51,609 nucleotides of DNA from Deltaproteobacteria bacterium. Its GTDB lineage: Bacteria; Desulfobacterota; Syntrophia; Syntrophales; Smithellaceae. Shown here one piece after another: positions 1 to 7,344 of this stretch; the stretch's first letter is position 1; every line of letters begins with the position of its first letter. The position numbers and the translations under genes are program-made. The stretch is from positions 1 to 51,609 of the forward strand of contig JAAYDW010000030.1 in assembly GCA_012729055.1 (NCBI GenBank), in the 5' to 3' direction. A model generated the notes under the pieces. It ran no database searches and was not told the origin of the DNA. It saw only the letters and a list, made by a program, of their open reading frames with translations.

Positions 1-189
1 CTTCATCCACCAGCCGTTGCAGGTAATCCAGTTTGCGGCAAGCCACGGCAACACCCTGTCGAAGCCGCGGCGCAAAATGAGCTTCAGAAAGGAAAAAACA
101 AACAAAATCGATGTCCAGAAAAGGACATTCACGGCCAGCAACACCAGGGCGATAACGCCCACCAGCCTTTTGGGCAAAAAGTTCAGCAT
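1..189 (-). CDS. YihG-like 1-acylglycerol-3-phosphate acyltransferase family protein, N-terminal part
   Basis: Only the first 63 codons lie in the window; the gene continues off the left edge. The reverse-strand ATG at 189 follows a GGGAG ribosome site about 6 nt upstream. The protein starts MLNFLPKRLVGV, followed by a hydrophobic segment (residues about 9-37), a basic stretch (KLILRRG) and WLAANWITCNGWW. This pattern resembles the N-terminus of the YihG family of membrane lysophospholipid acyltransferases, which join acyl chains to lysophosphatidic acid at the inner membrane. The catalytic HX4D motif would lie outside the window, so the family call rests on the N-terminus only. A generic membrane protein is possible. 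Confidence 0.6.
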   Translation of the reverse strand, partial: MLNFLPKRLVGVIALVLLAVNVLFWTSILFVFSFLKLILRRGFDRVLPWLAANWITCNGWWMK

Positions 190-338
190 GACGACTCCCG
201 TACTTTATTTCATGTTCATTGCTTAACACGTGCGGCAACAATGGTCAAAGCATTCATTTTTTAAGCGGGCAATGCCTGTCTTTGAAAAGGACGGTTTTCG
301 ATGGCAAAGGCTTCCCGACTGTTGTAAAAGGCTCCACC

Positions 339-617
339 ATGAAAACGAAAGATTCGACCGCGGGCGAAAGAGGGTGGTGCGTTTATATTTTGCGCTGTGC
401 GGACAACAGTCTGTATACGGGAATCACCAACAACCTCGAAAAGCGCCTGGCCGCCCACGCGTCGGGAACCGCGTCAAAGTACACCCGGTCACGCCGCCCG
501 GCAAGCCTCGTCGCTACAAGCGGGAAGCTCGACAAGGCAAGCGCGCTGCGCCTCGAAATGCTGATCAAGAAGCTGCCGAAAGCGCGCAAGATTGAAGCGC
601 TGGAGAACTCCGGGTGA
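339..617 (+). CDS. GIY-YIG domain protein, YhbQ/UPF0213-like
   Basis: A 92-residue protein that is essentially a single GIY-YIG nuclease-fold domain. The visible core is WCVYILRCADNSLYTG, followed by NNLEKRLAAH and the basic KYTRSRRP segment, the normal layout of the small stand-alone UPF0213 family. The ATG at 339 is chosen because AAAGG lies just upstream and family homology starts soon after. An in-frame ATG at 219 would add 40 residues unlike the family. UPF0213 proteins are thought to act on damaged or branched DNA, but the role is poorly defined. It reads divergently from the acyltransferase on its left. Confidence 0.85.
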   Translation: MKTKDSTAGERGWCVYILRCADNSLYTGITNNLEKRLAAHASGTASKYTRSRRPASLVATSGKLDKASALRLEMLIKKLPKARKIEALENSG

Positions 618-667
618 AAGCGACCTCTCGCACGAGGAAATGGGATGCATAAAAAATCCGGTAATCA

Positions 668-697
668 TTGACATGGGTATCGATTGTGGGTTATGCA
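668..697 (+). promoter_or_regulatory. Possible sigma-70 promoter for the HflC-like gene
   Basis: TTGACA (668-673) is a perfect -35 box. TATGCA (692-697), 18 nt downstream, is a weak -10 box. The pair sits about 80 nt before the start at 778 in an otherwise empty 160-nt gap. The -35 is clear, but the -10 makes this tentative. Confidence 0.35.
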
Positions 698-777
698 CTA
701 TTCATTGATCGTTCTGTGATCTTCTCCGACAGATTAAAAAAACGCGAAATCAGCAAAAAGCATGTGGAGGGTTTATA

Positions 778-1584
778 ATGGATGGACAAAAATTTTCCGG
801 CAAGGCGATCTTATTGGGAATCGCCGGAGTCGTCGTTGTGCTGCTGGCGATATCAAGCTATTTCAGCATCGAGGCGGGCGACCGCGGCATCGTGCTTCGT
901 TTCGGCGAAGTCAACCGGGTTGTGGAGCCGGGGGCGCGTTTCAAGATACCGTTTGCCGAAGAGGTCGTGCGCATGACTGTGCGGGTGCAGAAAACGACGA
1001 CCAAGACGGAAGCGGCAAGCCGCGATCTGCAAAACGTTCAAACCACCATGGTCCTGAATTTCAGCATCGATCCCCTGAAATCGGGCGAAATCTATTCGGC
1101 GATCGGTCTCAATTACAATGAACGGGTGATTGATCCGGCGGTGAAAGAAAGCTTCAAGGCCGCCGCCGCCCGCTACACGGCCGAAGAGCTCATTTCCAAA
1201 CGGGAGCAGCTCAAAACGGAAGTGCGGAATTTTCTGCGCGAGAGACTGAATATTTACGGTATCAACGTCGTCGAGCTGTCCATCACGGATTTTGAATTTT
1301 CCGCGGAATTCAACAGGGCCATCGAGTCCAAGCAAACCGCCGAGCAAAACGCCTTGCGCGCCAAGCGGGACCTGGAAAGAATCAAAGTTGAAGCTCAGCA
1401 GAAGATCGCCTCTGCGCAGGCGGAGGCGGAAGCGCTGCGTCTCCAGCGTCAGGTCATTTCGAAAGAGCTCATCGAACTTCGCAGAATTGAAGCTCAGATG
1501 AAGGCCATTGAAAAGTGGGACGGCAAACTGCCCAATGTTACCGGCGGTGCCGTCCCGTTCGTACAGCTCGATAAGCTTCAATAA
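778..1584 (+). CDS. SPFH/prohibitin-family membrane protein (HflC-like)
   Basis: A 268-residue protein with one N-terminal transmembrane segment (about residues 10-28), then the SPFH/band-7 domain (EAGDRGIVLRFGEVNRVVEPG through about residue 190). A charged alanine/glutamate-rich coiled coil follows (residues 180-245, including EAQQKIASAQAEAEALRLQ). This is the standard prohibitin/HflC architecture. Such proteins oligomerise into ring assemblies in the inner membrane and often modulate FtsH-type proteases or membrane microdomains. It stands alone: no hflK or ftsH lies next to it, so prohibitin-like is safer than HflC. It converges with ectC. GTTTATA precedes the ATG with only a weak GGAGG 7 nt upstream. 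Confidence 0.88.
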   Translation: MDGQKFSGKAILLGIAGVVVVLLAISSYFSIEAGDRGIVLRFGEVNRVVEPGARFKIPFAEEVVRMTVRVQKTTTKTEAASRDLQNVQTTMVLNFSIDPLKSGEIYSAIGLNYNERVIDPAVKESFKAAAARYTAEELISKREQLKTEVRNFLRERLNIYGINVVELSITDFEFSAEFNRAIESKQTAEQNALRAKRDLERIKVEAQQKIASAQAEAEALRLQRQVISKELIELRRIEAQMKAIEKWDGKLPNVTGGAVPFVQLDKLQ

Positions 1585-1657
1585 GATTTCCGCGCGACCG
1601 GCAGCGGTTCGGGAAAATGCGGAAGCCGCCTCCCTGACCGCCCCGCCGTCGGCGGCG

Positions 1658-2044
1658 TTACTCCGGCGGGTAGGAACCGTCTTCGCGATGCACTTCCTCG
1701 CCGGTTACGGGCGGATTGAAAACGCATAACAGACGCAAATCTTTTGACGCCCGCAACAGATGTTCGTCGTGGTTGTTGAGCGCGTACAGGGTTCCCGGAC
1801 CGATGCGGTGGATTTTTCCGTCGGCCAGCGTTTCTACCTCTCCTTCGCCTTCCACGCAAAAAACGGCCTCCAGGTGATGCTTGTACCAGATGTGCGTTTG
1901 CGTTCCGGCAAAGATGGTGGTTTCATGAAACGAGAAACCCATGCCGTCTTTCTTTAAAAGCAGCCGGCGGCTGACCCAGTTTTTATTTTTCGCCCAGACC
2001 TCGCGGTCGGTTTGTTTGATTTCGTCGATTGTTCGCACCAGCAT
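1658..2044 (-). CDS. ectC: L-ectoine synthase EctC
   Basis: A 128-residue cupin of the expected EctC length. It begins [17 protein letters not shown] and shows the family features [40 protein letters not shown] and a C-terminal [11 protein letters not shown]. EctC cyclises N-gamma-acetyl-diaminobutyrate to ectoine in the cytoplasm, using a metal held in the cupin barrel. It is the last gene of a minus-strand ectA-ectB-ectC unit, starting 16 nt after ectB, with AGGAGAGATG just before the start. Gene order and length match a functional ectoine pathway. Confidence 0.96.
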   Translation of the reverse strand: MLVRTIDEIKQTDREVWAKNKNWVSRRLLLKKDGMGFSFHETTIFAGTQTHIWYKHHLEAVFCVEGEGEVETLADGKIHRIGPGTLYALNNHDEHLLRASKDLRLLCVFNPPVTGEEVHREDGSYPPE

Positions 2045-2059
2045 GTCTCATCTCTCCTT

Positions 2060-3313
2060 CTAGCGGTTTTTCAGGACGGCGCCGATTGCCGCGTCGAGAA
2101 TCTCGAGGCCTTCGATCAGCACATCGTCGGGGATAATCAGGGGCGCAAGGAATTTGATGACATTGTTTCTGGCGCCGGCCAATTCCATGATCAGTTTGTT
2201 TTTGAAACACTCCAAGGAAATTTCCCGCGCGATCTCGGGCGGGTCAACGGCCATTCCGTAAATGAATCCTCTGCCCCGCACTTCGGCGTTCAACTGCGGA
2301 TACTTCGCGCTGATGGCGTTGAGGCGACGGGAAAGAATGTCTCCCTTGCGGAAGATTTCCCCGGAAAAACGGTCGTCCTTCCAGTAATCCAGCGCCACCG
2401 AAGCGGTCACAAAGGCGAGATTGTTTCCGCGGAAGGTTCCCGTGTGCTGACCGGCTTTCCAGATGTCGAGGTCCCGCCGGAACAGGACCAGCGACAGAGG
2501 CAGCCCGTAACCGGAAAAGGATTTGGAAACGGTGACGATGTCCGGCTTGATGCCGGAGCGTTCAAAACTGAAAAAATGTCCGGTGCGGCCGTTGCCGACC
2601 TGAATGTCATCGACGATGAGCAGGATGTCGAACTCGCGGCAGATGGCTTCAACTTCGCGCAGCCATTCGTCGGACGCCACACGGATTCCGCCTTCGCCCT
2701 GCACGGTCTCGAGAATGACCGCAGACGGAGTATCGACGCCGCTGCTTCCGTCTTCCAGAAAGCGCCGCATGTACTGCGCCGTGTTGATGTCTTTTCCCAG
2801 ATAACCGTCGTAGGGCAGGAAGGAAACGTCCGAACGGTTGATGAAGGCCTCATCGCGGTAATAGGCATTGGCCGTCACCGACATCGATCCCATTGTAAGG
2901 CCGTGATAGCCGTTGGTGAATGAAATCACGTTTGACCGTTTTTTCACCATCCGCGCGAGTTTTAAACCCGCTTCCACGGCGTTGGTGCCGGTGGGGCCGG
3001 TAAATTGAATCTTGTAATCGAGGTTGCGCGGCTGGAAAAGCACCGTCTCCATTTTGAGCAGCAGTTCTTCCTTGGCCACGGTCGCCATGTCCAGGCCGTG
3101 GACGAGGCCGTCATTTTGCAGATACTCAATGAGCTTTGCTTTCATAAGCTCGTTGTTATGGCCGTAATTGAGCGTGCCCGCTCCGGCAAAAAAGTCGATG
3201 TAGCGGTTGCCGTCCGCGTCGAACAGGAAAGCGTCTTTAGCCTTGTCGAACAAGACGGGGAAAGACCGGGAATAGCTGCGGACTTCAGACTCCAAACGTC
3301 TAATGGTTTGCAT
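2060..3313 (-). CDS. ectB: Diaminobutyrate--2-oxoglutarate aminotransferase EctB
   Basis: A 417-residue class-III PLP aminotransferase, close to the usual length of about 420. Visible landmarks are FTGPTGTNAVEAGLKLAR, the GYHGLTMGSM loop, the IVDDIQVGNGRTG metal/PLP segment, and the Schiff-base lysine in TVSKSFSGYGLP. It converts aspartate semialdehyde to L-2,4-diaminobutyrate with glutamate as amino donor. The start codon shares its last base with the ectA stop, so the two genes are translationally coupled. No dedicated aspartokinase (ask_ect) or ectoine hydroxylase (ectD) lies nearby, so precursor supply must come from general aspartate metabolism. Confidence 0.96.
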   Translation of the reverse strand: MQTIRRLESEVRSYSRSFPVLFDKAKDAFLFDADGNRYIDFFAGAGTLNYGHNNELMKAKLIEYLQNDGLVHGLDMATVAKEELLLKMETVLFQPRNLDYKIQFTGPTGTNAVEAGLKLARMVKKRSNVISFTNGYHGLTMGSMSVTANAYYRDEAFINRSDVSFLPYDGYLGKDINTAQYMRRFLEDGSSGVDTPSAVILETVQGEGGIRVASDEWLREVEAICREFDILLIVDDIQVGNGRTGHFFSFERSGIKPDIVTVSKSFSGYGLPLSLVLFRRDLDIWKAGQHTGTFRGNNLAFVTASVALDYWKDDRFSGEIFRKGDILSRRLNAISAKYPQLNAEVRGRGFIYGMAVDPPEIAREISLECFKNKLIMELAGARNNVIKFLAPLIIPDDVLIEGLEILDAAIGAVLKNR

Positions 3314-3837
3314 CAGATTTCCTCCTTTGATGACAGGTCAAAAGGCCCGATTCGGAACAGGACTTCCTCTTCATGGCGCTGGTCGCCGAAATCAGCAGCG
3401 GAAAACAAAACGCTTTGAGCCAGCGGAGCGCCAAGCGAAACAGCCAGGGAAGAGAAAAGGGCCTTTGACGGAATGTTGGACGGACTGACCGTCGTTTCCA
3501 GATAACGCAGGGAAGGGAGGTAGGTCCGGTTTAAAATCGAAGACAGCATGGAGCCGGCAATTCCCTTTCCCCGATACTTTTTATCCACCACGACCTGCCA
3601 GACAAACAAAGTGTCCTGCTCACCAGGACGGAGGTAGGCCGAAATAAAGCCGCAGACGGCGTCTGCATCGCAGGCGACGACGGACGTCCGGGAAAAATGG
3701 GCGCAGAGCATCAGATAGCAATACAGCGAATTGAGATCCAGCGGCGGCGAAGCTTTAATAAGACTTTCAATGGATGCGGCATCAGCGATTTCCGGCTGGC
3801 GAAAATAAATATCCGTCGGATCTTTTTTCAAGTCCAT
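3313..3837 (-). CDS. ectA: L-2,4-diaminobutyrate N-acetyltransferase EctA
   Basis: A 174-residue GNAT-fold acetyltransferase. The acetyl-CoA binding loop is VVVDKKYRGKGIAGSML, and the N-terminal IYFRQPEIADAASIESLI and SLYCYLMLCAHFSRTSVVA are typical of EctA. It acetylates the gamma-amino group of diaminobutyrate, the middle step of ectoine synthesis. It is the first gene of the minus-strand ectABC unit, with CAGGAGATGG at the start. Transcription should start in the 3838-4013 gap, but I could not identify a convincing promoter there. Ectoine operons are commonly induced by osmotic stress, which cannot be read from this sequence. Confidence 0.94.
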   Translation of the reverse strand: MDLKKDPTDIYFRQPEIADAASIESLIKASPPLDLNSLYCYLMLCAHFSRTSVVACDADAVCGFISAYLRPGEQDTLFVWQVVVDKKYRGKGIAGSMLSSILNRTYLPSLRYLETTVSPSNIPSKALFSSLAVSLGAPLAQSVLFSAADFGDQRHEEEVLFRIGPFDLSSKEEI

Positions 3838-3960
3838 CTCCTGAATGTTGATTGTTTATGTTGTGCCGTTATGAGAACGACGGGGCCTTTGGGTGATCAA
3901 AAAATCACAGGTATCTTTTTTGAGTTTTTGAAAGGTAGCACAAAAGGAATAAAAATGCAA

Positions 3961-4012
3961 CCCGGCTGCTAACACCCGGCTGCTAGCACCCGGCGGCATA
4001 AACACCCGGCTC
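3961..4012. repeat. Four short direct repeats (CCCGGC core, about 14-nt period)
   Basis: CCCGGC occurs at 3961, 3975, 3989 and 4005. The first two copies share the longer CCCGGCTGCTA. The array lies between the end of the CPBP protease gene and the ectA promoter region. It is probably slipped-strand duplication. A regulatory role upstream of ectA is possible but unsupported. Confidence 0.5.
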
Positions 4013-4013
4013 C

Positions 4014-4607
4014 CTAGTGCACGGGAAAGACGGCGAAGATAACGGCGCTCCAGACGGAGTGGGAGATGATAAGGGCGGTAAGATCGCGCCGCCACAGGTA
4101 CTGTGCGCCCCAGAACGCGCCGGCCACGAAAGCCGCCATCGTGAGCATGAAGTTCAGAGAAAAGATGTGGATGCTGCCGTAAACAAAAGTGGCCAGGAGC
4201 CAGCCCGCGGGCTTTCCGTATTTCGCCATTAAATTTTCCTGCAGAAATCCCCGCCAGAAAATTTCTTCGCCGGGGCCGGTGATGAACATCAAAAGCAGAA
4301 AGATCAGCGCGGGATTCGTATCGGCGCCCATGCCGTAAATGCCGCCGACCTGGCCGGTCGCGCCGGGTACGATGTAAGGGGAAAGCACATAGCCCAGGTA
4401 AAAGATGCCGTAGAGCAATGCCGCCGAGGTCAGCCCGATGAGGACCGAGGCAAGCGAAGGCGCGATCTTCGGTTTTTGCCAGTAAAAGGAATAGGCGCAG
4501 ATCAGCGCTACGGAAACACCGATCTTGATCCAGAAATTACCCCACGCCACGCCGAAGGTGATTCCCCAGCAGACAACCGCCAGTAAAACCGCTCCCCAGA
4601 TTTTCAT
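4014..4607 (-). CDS. CPBP-family intramembrane metalloprotease (Abi/CAAX-type)
   Basis: A 197-residue polytopic membrane protein with about six hydrophobic segments. The CPBP signature is present: GPGEEIFWRGFLQ supplies the EExxxR motif, then YGSIHIFS and the last motif IISHSVWSAVIF supply histidines. The family contains Rce1-like glutamate intramembrane proteases and proteins of bacteriocin self-immunity; the substrate cannot be told from sequence. Its ATG overlaps the stop of the upstream prenyltransferase gene (ATGA), so the two are co-translated. Pairing with a prenyltransferase is suggestive of lipid or prenyl metabolism, but this is inference only. Confidence 0.88.
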   Translation of the reverse strand: MKIWGAVLLAVVCWGITFGVAWGNFWIKIGVSVALICAYSFYWQKPKIAPSLASVLIGLTSAALLYGIFYLGYVLSPYIVPGATGQVGGIYGMGADTNPALIFLLLMFITGPGEEIFWRGFLQENLMAKYGKPAGWLLATFVYGSIHIFSLNFMLTMAAFVAGAFWGAQYLWRRDLTALIISHSVWSAVIFAVFPVH

Positions 4608-5494
4608 AGATGGACAACCCGGTCGAGGAAGAGGGCCAGCATCAAGAGCACGCCGAAGACCGTGTCAAACTGCGCGGTGAGCGCATCAGCCATGTCCGGC
4701 ACTTTCCGCCGGAAGGTTTTGAGCAGGCTCCAGGCCTTGGGGACGGAAAGCAGGATAATGAGTCCCCACAGGCTCATCATGCCCAAAACGATCATGCCGA
4801 AAACGTACACGTAGGCGGCAAGGATAAGTCCCGCGAAAATGATCATGCTTTTTTCCAGCCCCACCACGATGCTGAGGGTTTTGATGTTCTGGCGCGCGTC
4901 AAAGGCGATGTCGCGCATGTTGTTGGCGAAAAGAACCAGCGCCACCAGCGTGCCGAAGGGGATGGAGATCAAAAGCGGTTTGAGCGATACGGTTTGCGTC
5001 TGCACCGCGTAAGCCCCTTCCACCATCAGCGGGCCCCACATCAGAAACACGGCGATCTCACCGAAGGCGCGGTATTTCAGCCCCACCGGGCCCGCCGTAT
5101 AGAAAACGGCCGTGAGCAGGCCCACGACGCCGATCCAGACGATATGCCAGGACCGGCAGTAGGCGATGACCAGGCCGATGACGGCCGTGAGCGCAAACAG
5201 GATAACGGCGCCCATGAGCACCTGCCTGGGCGTCAGCACTCCCGCAACGATGGGCTGCGGCCGGTATTTGACCGTCGGGGCGTCGGGCGTGTCGATTTTA
5301 TTTTTGGAATCGAAATAATCGTTGATCAGGTTGGCGGCGGCGTGGAAAAAAACGATGCCGACAGCGGTCGCCAGAAACCACGGCCAGGAGACCGGGCCGG
5401 TCTCGGCGGCCAGCAGCGTGCCCACGGAAACGGAAATGAGCGACATGGTAAACGACCACGGCCGGGCCACGATGAGGTATTTTTTGAGTTGCAT
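4604..5494 (-). CDS. UbiA-family prenyltransferase, MenA-like
   Basis: A 296-residue integral membrane prenyltransferase. The ATG at 5494 is used because AGAGGAG lies 5 nt upstream and homology starts at MQLKKYLIVARPWSF. An upstream in-frame ATG at 5572 would add 26 unsupported residues. Both aspartate motifs are visible: NLINDYFDSKNKID (NxxxDxxxD) and DIAFDARQNIKTL. Hydrophobic helices fill the rest. In 1,4-dihydroxy-2-naphthoate polyprenyltransferases (MenA) these motifs hold the Mg-diphosphate of the prenyl donor. MenA function, giving demethylmenaquinone, is the best guess, although no other men gene is nearby. It is the promoter-proximal gene of a two-gene unit with the CPBP protease. 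Confidence 0.85.
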   Translation of the reverse strand: MQLKKYLIVARPWSFTMSLISVSVGTLLAAETGPVSWPWFLATAVGIVFFHAAANLINDYFDSKNKIDTPDAPTVKYRPQPIVAGVLTPRQVLMGAVILFALTAVIGLVIAYCRSWHIVWIGVVGLLTAVFYTAGPVGLKYRAFGEIAVFLMWGPLMVEGAYAVQTQTVSLKPLLISIPFGTLVALVLFANNMRDIAFDARQNIKTLSIVVGLEKSMIIFAGLILAAYVYVFGMIVLGMMSLWGLIILLSVPKAWSLLKTFRRKVPDMADALTAQFDTVFGVLLMLALFLDRVVHL

Positions 5495-5649
5495 GGTCAC
5501 TCCTCTTTTTACGGAATACCGGTTGCCCGCCGGTTTGTTCCGGAAGGAAGCTTCGGTTTCCACGAAAGACAACAGACGCCAAACGCTAATAATATCTTGA
5601 AATTTGTGTCAAGCATTTTATGGCCGGCGGTTTTCCGGGGGAAGGGAAG

Positions 5650-5708
5650 AGCTCGTAGCTCGTAGCTCGTAGCTCGTAGCTCGTAGCTCATAGCTCATAG
5701 CTCATAGC
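5650..5708. repeat. Heptanucleotide tandem repeat: five AGCTCGT then three AGCTCAT units
   Basis: Eight head-to-tail 7-nt units plus a partial ninth fill this stretch. The array changes from AGCTCGT to AGCTCAT after the fifth unit, which suggests a single point mutation followed by duplication. It lies in the noncoding gap between the MenA-like gene and the acyltransferase, and may vary in copy number between strains. Confidence 0.95.
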
Positions 5709-5731
5709 GGGGAGGGGGTGTTTTGCTGTAG

Positions 5732-5791
5732 GGCGAACCTTCAGGTTCGCCGAATGGCCGGTAAGGAAACCGGGGCTAAAGCCCCGGGCTA
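5732..5791. repeat. REP-like pair of perfect hairpins
   Basis: Two GC-rich perfect palindromes lie 18 nt apart. GGCGAACC/GGTTCGCC (5732-5739 and 5744-5751) closes a TTCA loop, and CCGGGGCT/AGCCCCGG (5770-5777 and 5780-5787) closes a 2-nt loop, followed by GCTAC. Neither is followed by a T-tract, so they are unlikely to be intrinsic terminators. The layout resembles dispersed intergenic REP or MITE-like elements. The rest of the 5495-5947 gap holds no gene I can support. Confidence 0.65.
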
Positions 5792-5947
5792 CATCGCTCG
5801 AGAAGATAGGGCATGGGTTGCAGTGTTGAGCGCTTGCGGCGCGCGCCGGGCGGTTTGCTGAAAAAACGGTTGATAAATTGAGGCAATTGCATTTAAAGGA
5901 ATAAGGAGGCAAACGGAATTGCCGTGGACCTGCGGTTCGGGAGTCGA

Positions 5948-6850
5948 ATGAAAAAATTATTGTATAAAACGGCGCTTTTTTTGTCCCACCGGTTGGGACT
6001 GTGGTTTTTCCGGGTGTTTTCGTGGTGCATCGCGACGGGATATTTTTTCCTGTTTCCGGTCCGCGTCCGGGAAAGCCTCCGGTTTTACCGGGCCCTTTTT
6101 CCCGGCAAGAGCTTTGCCCGCCATTTGTGCTGCGTCTGGAAGCAGTACCACAATTTCACCGACGTTTACGTCCACCGCTTCATTCCCTGGGCGGCTGAGG
6201 AGGCTACCTTCACCCGCGAAGGCTGGGAATATCTGGATGAGGCCGTGGCCGGCAAGACCGGGGCGATTGTGGTGATGTCGCATATCGGCAACTGGGAACT
6301 GGCCGCGCAGAAGCTCAATGAAAAAGGCCTGCCGGTCATGCTGTATCTCGGCGCCAAACACAAGGAGCAAATCGAAAAGCTGCAGAAGGAAAAACTCGCG
6401 CAAAGCGGCATCCGCATCGTCACCACGGACGAAAAGGAAAAGTCGCCTTTTGCGCTTCTGGAGGGCGTGGGCTTTCTGCGCGAAGGCGGCATCGTCTCGA
6501 TGACGGGCGACCGGCTCTGGGGCGACCAGACCTCCGTTGTGGTGAACTTCCTGGGCCATGAGGCGCGTCTGCCGGACACGCCGCATCTTTTCGCGCTGAT
6601 GAGCGGCGCGCCCCTCATGACGTTTTTCGTTTCCGAAACGTTTCCGGGTCGTTACCACGTGCAGGTTTCCCGGGGGCGGAAGGTCGGGGCCGCCTCCCGC
6701 GCCGACCGCAAAAAGGCGGTGCAGGCCTCGGCGCAGGCCTACGCGGACGATCTGGCGCGCTTTGCCGCCGCGCATCCGTTCGAATGGCATCATTTCGAGC
6801 CGTTTCTTGGTAAAAAATCCATTAGAATTATTCATGATCAGCAAAAATAG
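5948..6850 (+). CDS. LpxL/HtrB-like lysophospholipid (lipid A type) acyltransferase
   Basis: A 300-residue LPLAT-superfamily protein with an N-terminal membrane-anchoring segment (LGLWFFRVFSWCIATGYFF) and the motif VVMSHIGNWELAA. The latter matches the H-(x)n-E catalytic box of Kdo2-lipid A lauroyl/myristoyl transferases. Later features are TGDRLWGDQTSVVVNFLG and the terminal FEWHHFEPFL. The ATG at 5948 follows GGGAG closely. A GTG at 5924 would add eight residues, and a stronger AAGGAGG at 5903-5909 is too far from either start. It precedes the BtrH-type cluster in the same direction, with 73 nt and a promoter-like motif in between, so it may or may not belong to that cluster. Confidence 0.82.
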   Translation: MKKLLYKTALFLSHRLGLWFFRVFSWCIATGYFFLFPVRVRESLRFYRALFPGKSFARHLCCVWKQYHNFTDVYVHRFIPWAAEEATFTREGWEYLDEAVAGKTGAIVVMSHIGNWELAAQKLNEKGLPVMLYLGAKHKEQIEKLQKEKLAQSGIRIVTTDEKEKSPFALLEGVGFLREGGIVSMTGDRLWGDQTSVVVNFLGHEARLPDTPHLFALMSGAPLMTFFVSETFPGRYHVQVSRGRKVGAASRADRKKAVQASAQAYADDLARFAAAHPFEWHHFEPFLGKKSIRIIHDQQK

Positions 6851-6857
6851 AATTTTC

Positions 6858-6884
6858 TTTGCGCTGTGTTCATTTTAGTATAAG
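6858..6884 (+). promoter_or_regulatory. Promoter-like motif upstream of cassette 1 (TTTGCG-N15-TATAAG)
   Basis: TCTTTGCG followed 15 nt later by TATAAGAA recurs upstream of cassette 3 (9921-9947) with identical spacing. The intervening bases differ, which argues for selection on the boxes rather than simple duplication. TATAAG suits a -10 box, while the -35 match is poor and the spacer short. An activator site or an extended -10 promoter is likely. Confidence 0.55.
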
Positions 6885-6923
6885 AAGTAAAAATCATGTA
6901 CAAGGACGGGGCTGGAGCCGGTT

Positions 6924-7334
6924 ATGAAAGTCAACGAAGTGCCGCAGGACATTACCTATTATGAAGGTGAAAAACGTGCTTGTTATGCGCTCAATGACGA
7001 AGGCAAATATGTCGTGGTGAAAAGCACCGGCTGGGAGGCGGAAGATATCGCCAATGGTCTGGCGGTGACGGAACTGGCAGCGCATCTTGAGGAAACCAGG
7101 AAAGCCGTACTGGAAGGCAAAAAAAGCCCTCTTTGTTATCACATGGAGCGCCGCCAGATGAATGCGGATATTCTGGGAAAATCGGCGGGAATCGCCGTAT
7201 TCCGCGTCAAGAGACATTTTCGTCCTGAAAATTTTTCCAAACTTAAAGCGTCCGTGCTCGAGCGCTACGCGCAGGCACTGGCCGTAAGCCTGGTGGAACT
7301 CAAAACAGTGCCCCCATCATCTCAAGGAAGGTAA
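6924..7334 (+). CDS. Small XRE-like HTH protein, cassette 1
   Basis: A 136-residue protein of unknown function, the first of three paralogues in this locus. Two parts are conserved: an N-terminal module (YALNDEGKYVVV, residues about 20-35, then a tryptophan) and a C-terminal HTH-like region. The latter reads AGIAVFRVKRHFRP, then SVLERYAQALAV and LVELKTVP, and resembles the end of Cro/C1-type HTH domains. GKKSPLCYHMERRQM joins them and is also conserved. It ends 10 nt before its BtrH-like partner. A DNA-binding regulator is the obvious reading, but its one-to-one pairing with an enzyme also allows an adaptor or partner role. Confidence 0.78.
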   Translation: MKVNEVPQDITYYEGEKRACYALNDEGKYVVVKSTGWEAEDIANGLAVTELAAHLEETRKAVLEGKKSPLCYHMERRQMNADILGKSAGIAVFRVKRHFRPENFSKLKASVLERYAQALAVSLVELKTVPPSSQGR

Positions 7335-7344
7335 CCATTCATTC

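Noticed and set aside
4610-5665. 351-codon plus-strand frame
   Set aside because: Antisense to the UbiA-family gene with both aspartate motifs; His/Arg/Asp-rich shadow.
5650-5708. CRISPR array
   Set aside because: Units are 7 nt and contiguous, with no spacers and no cas genes nearby.
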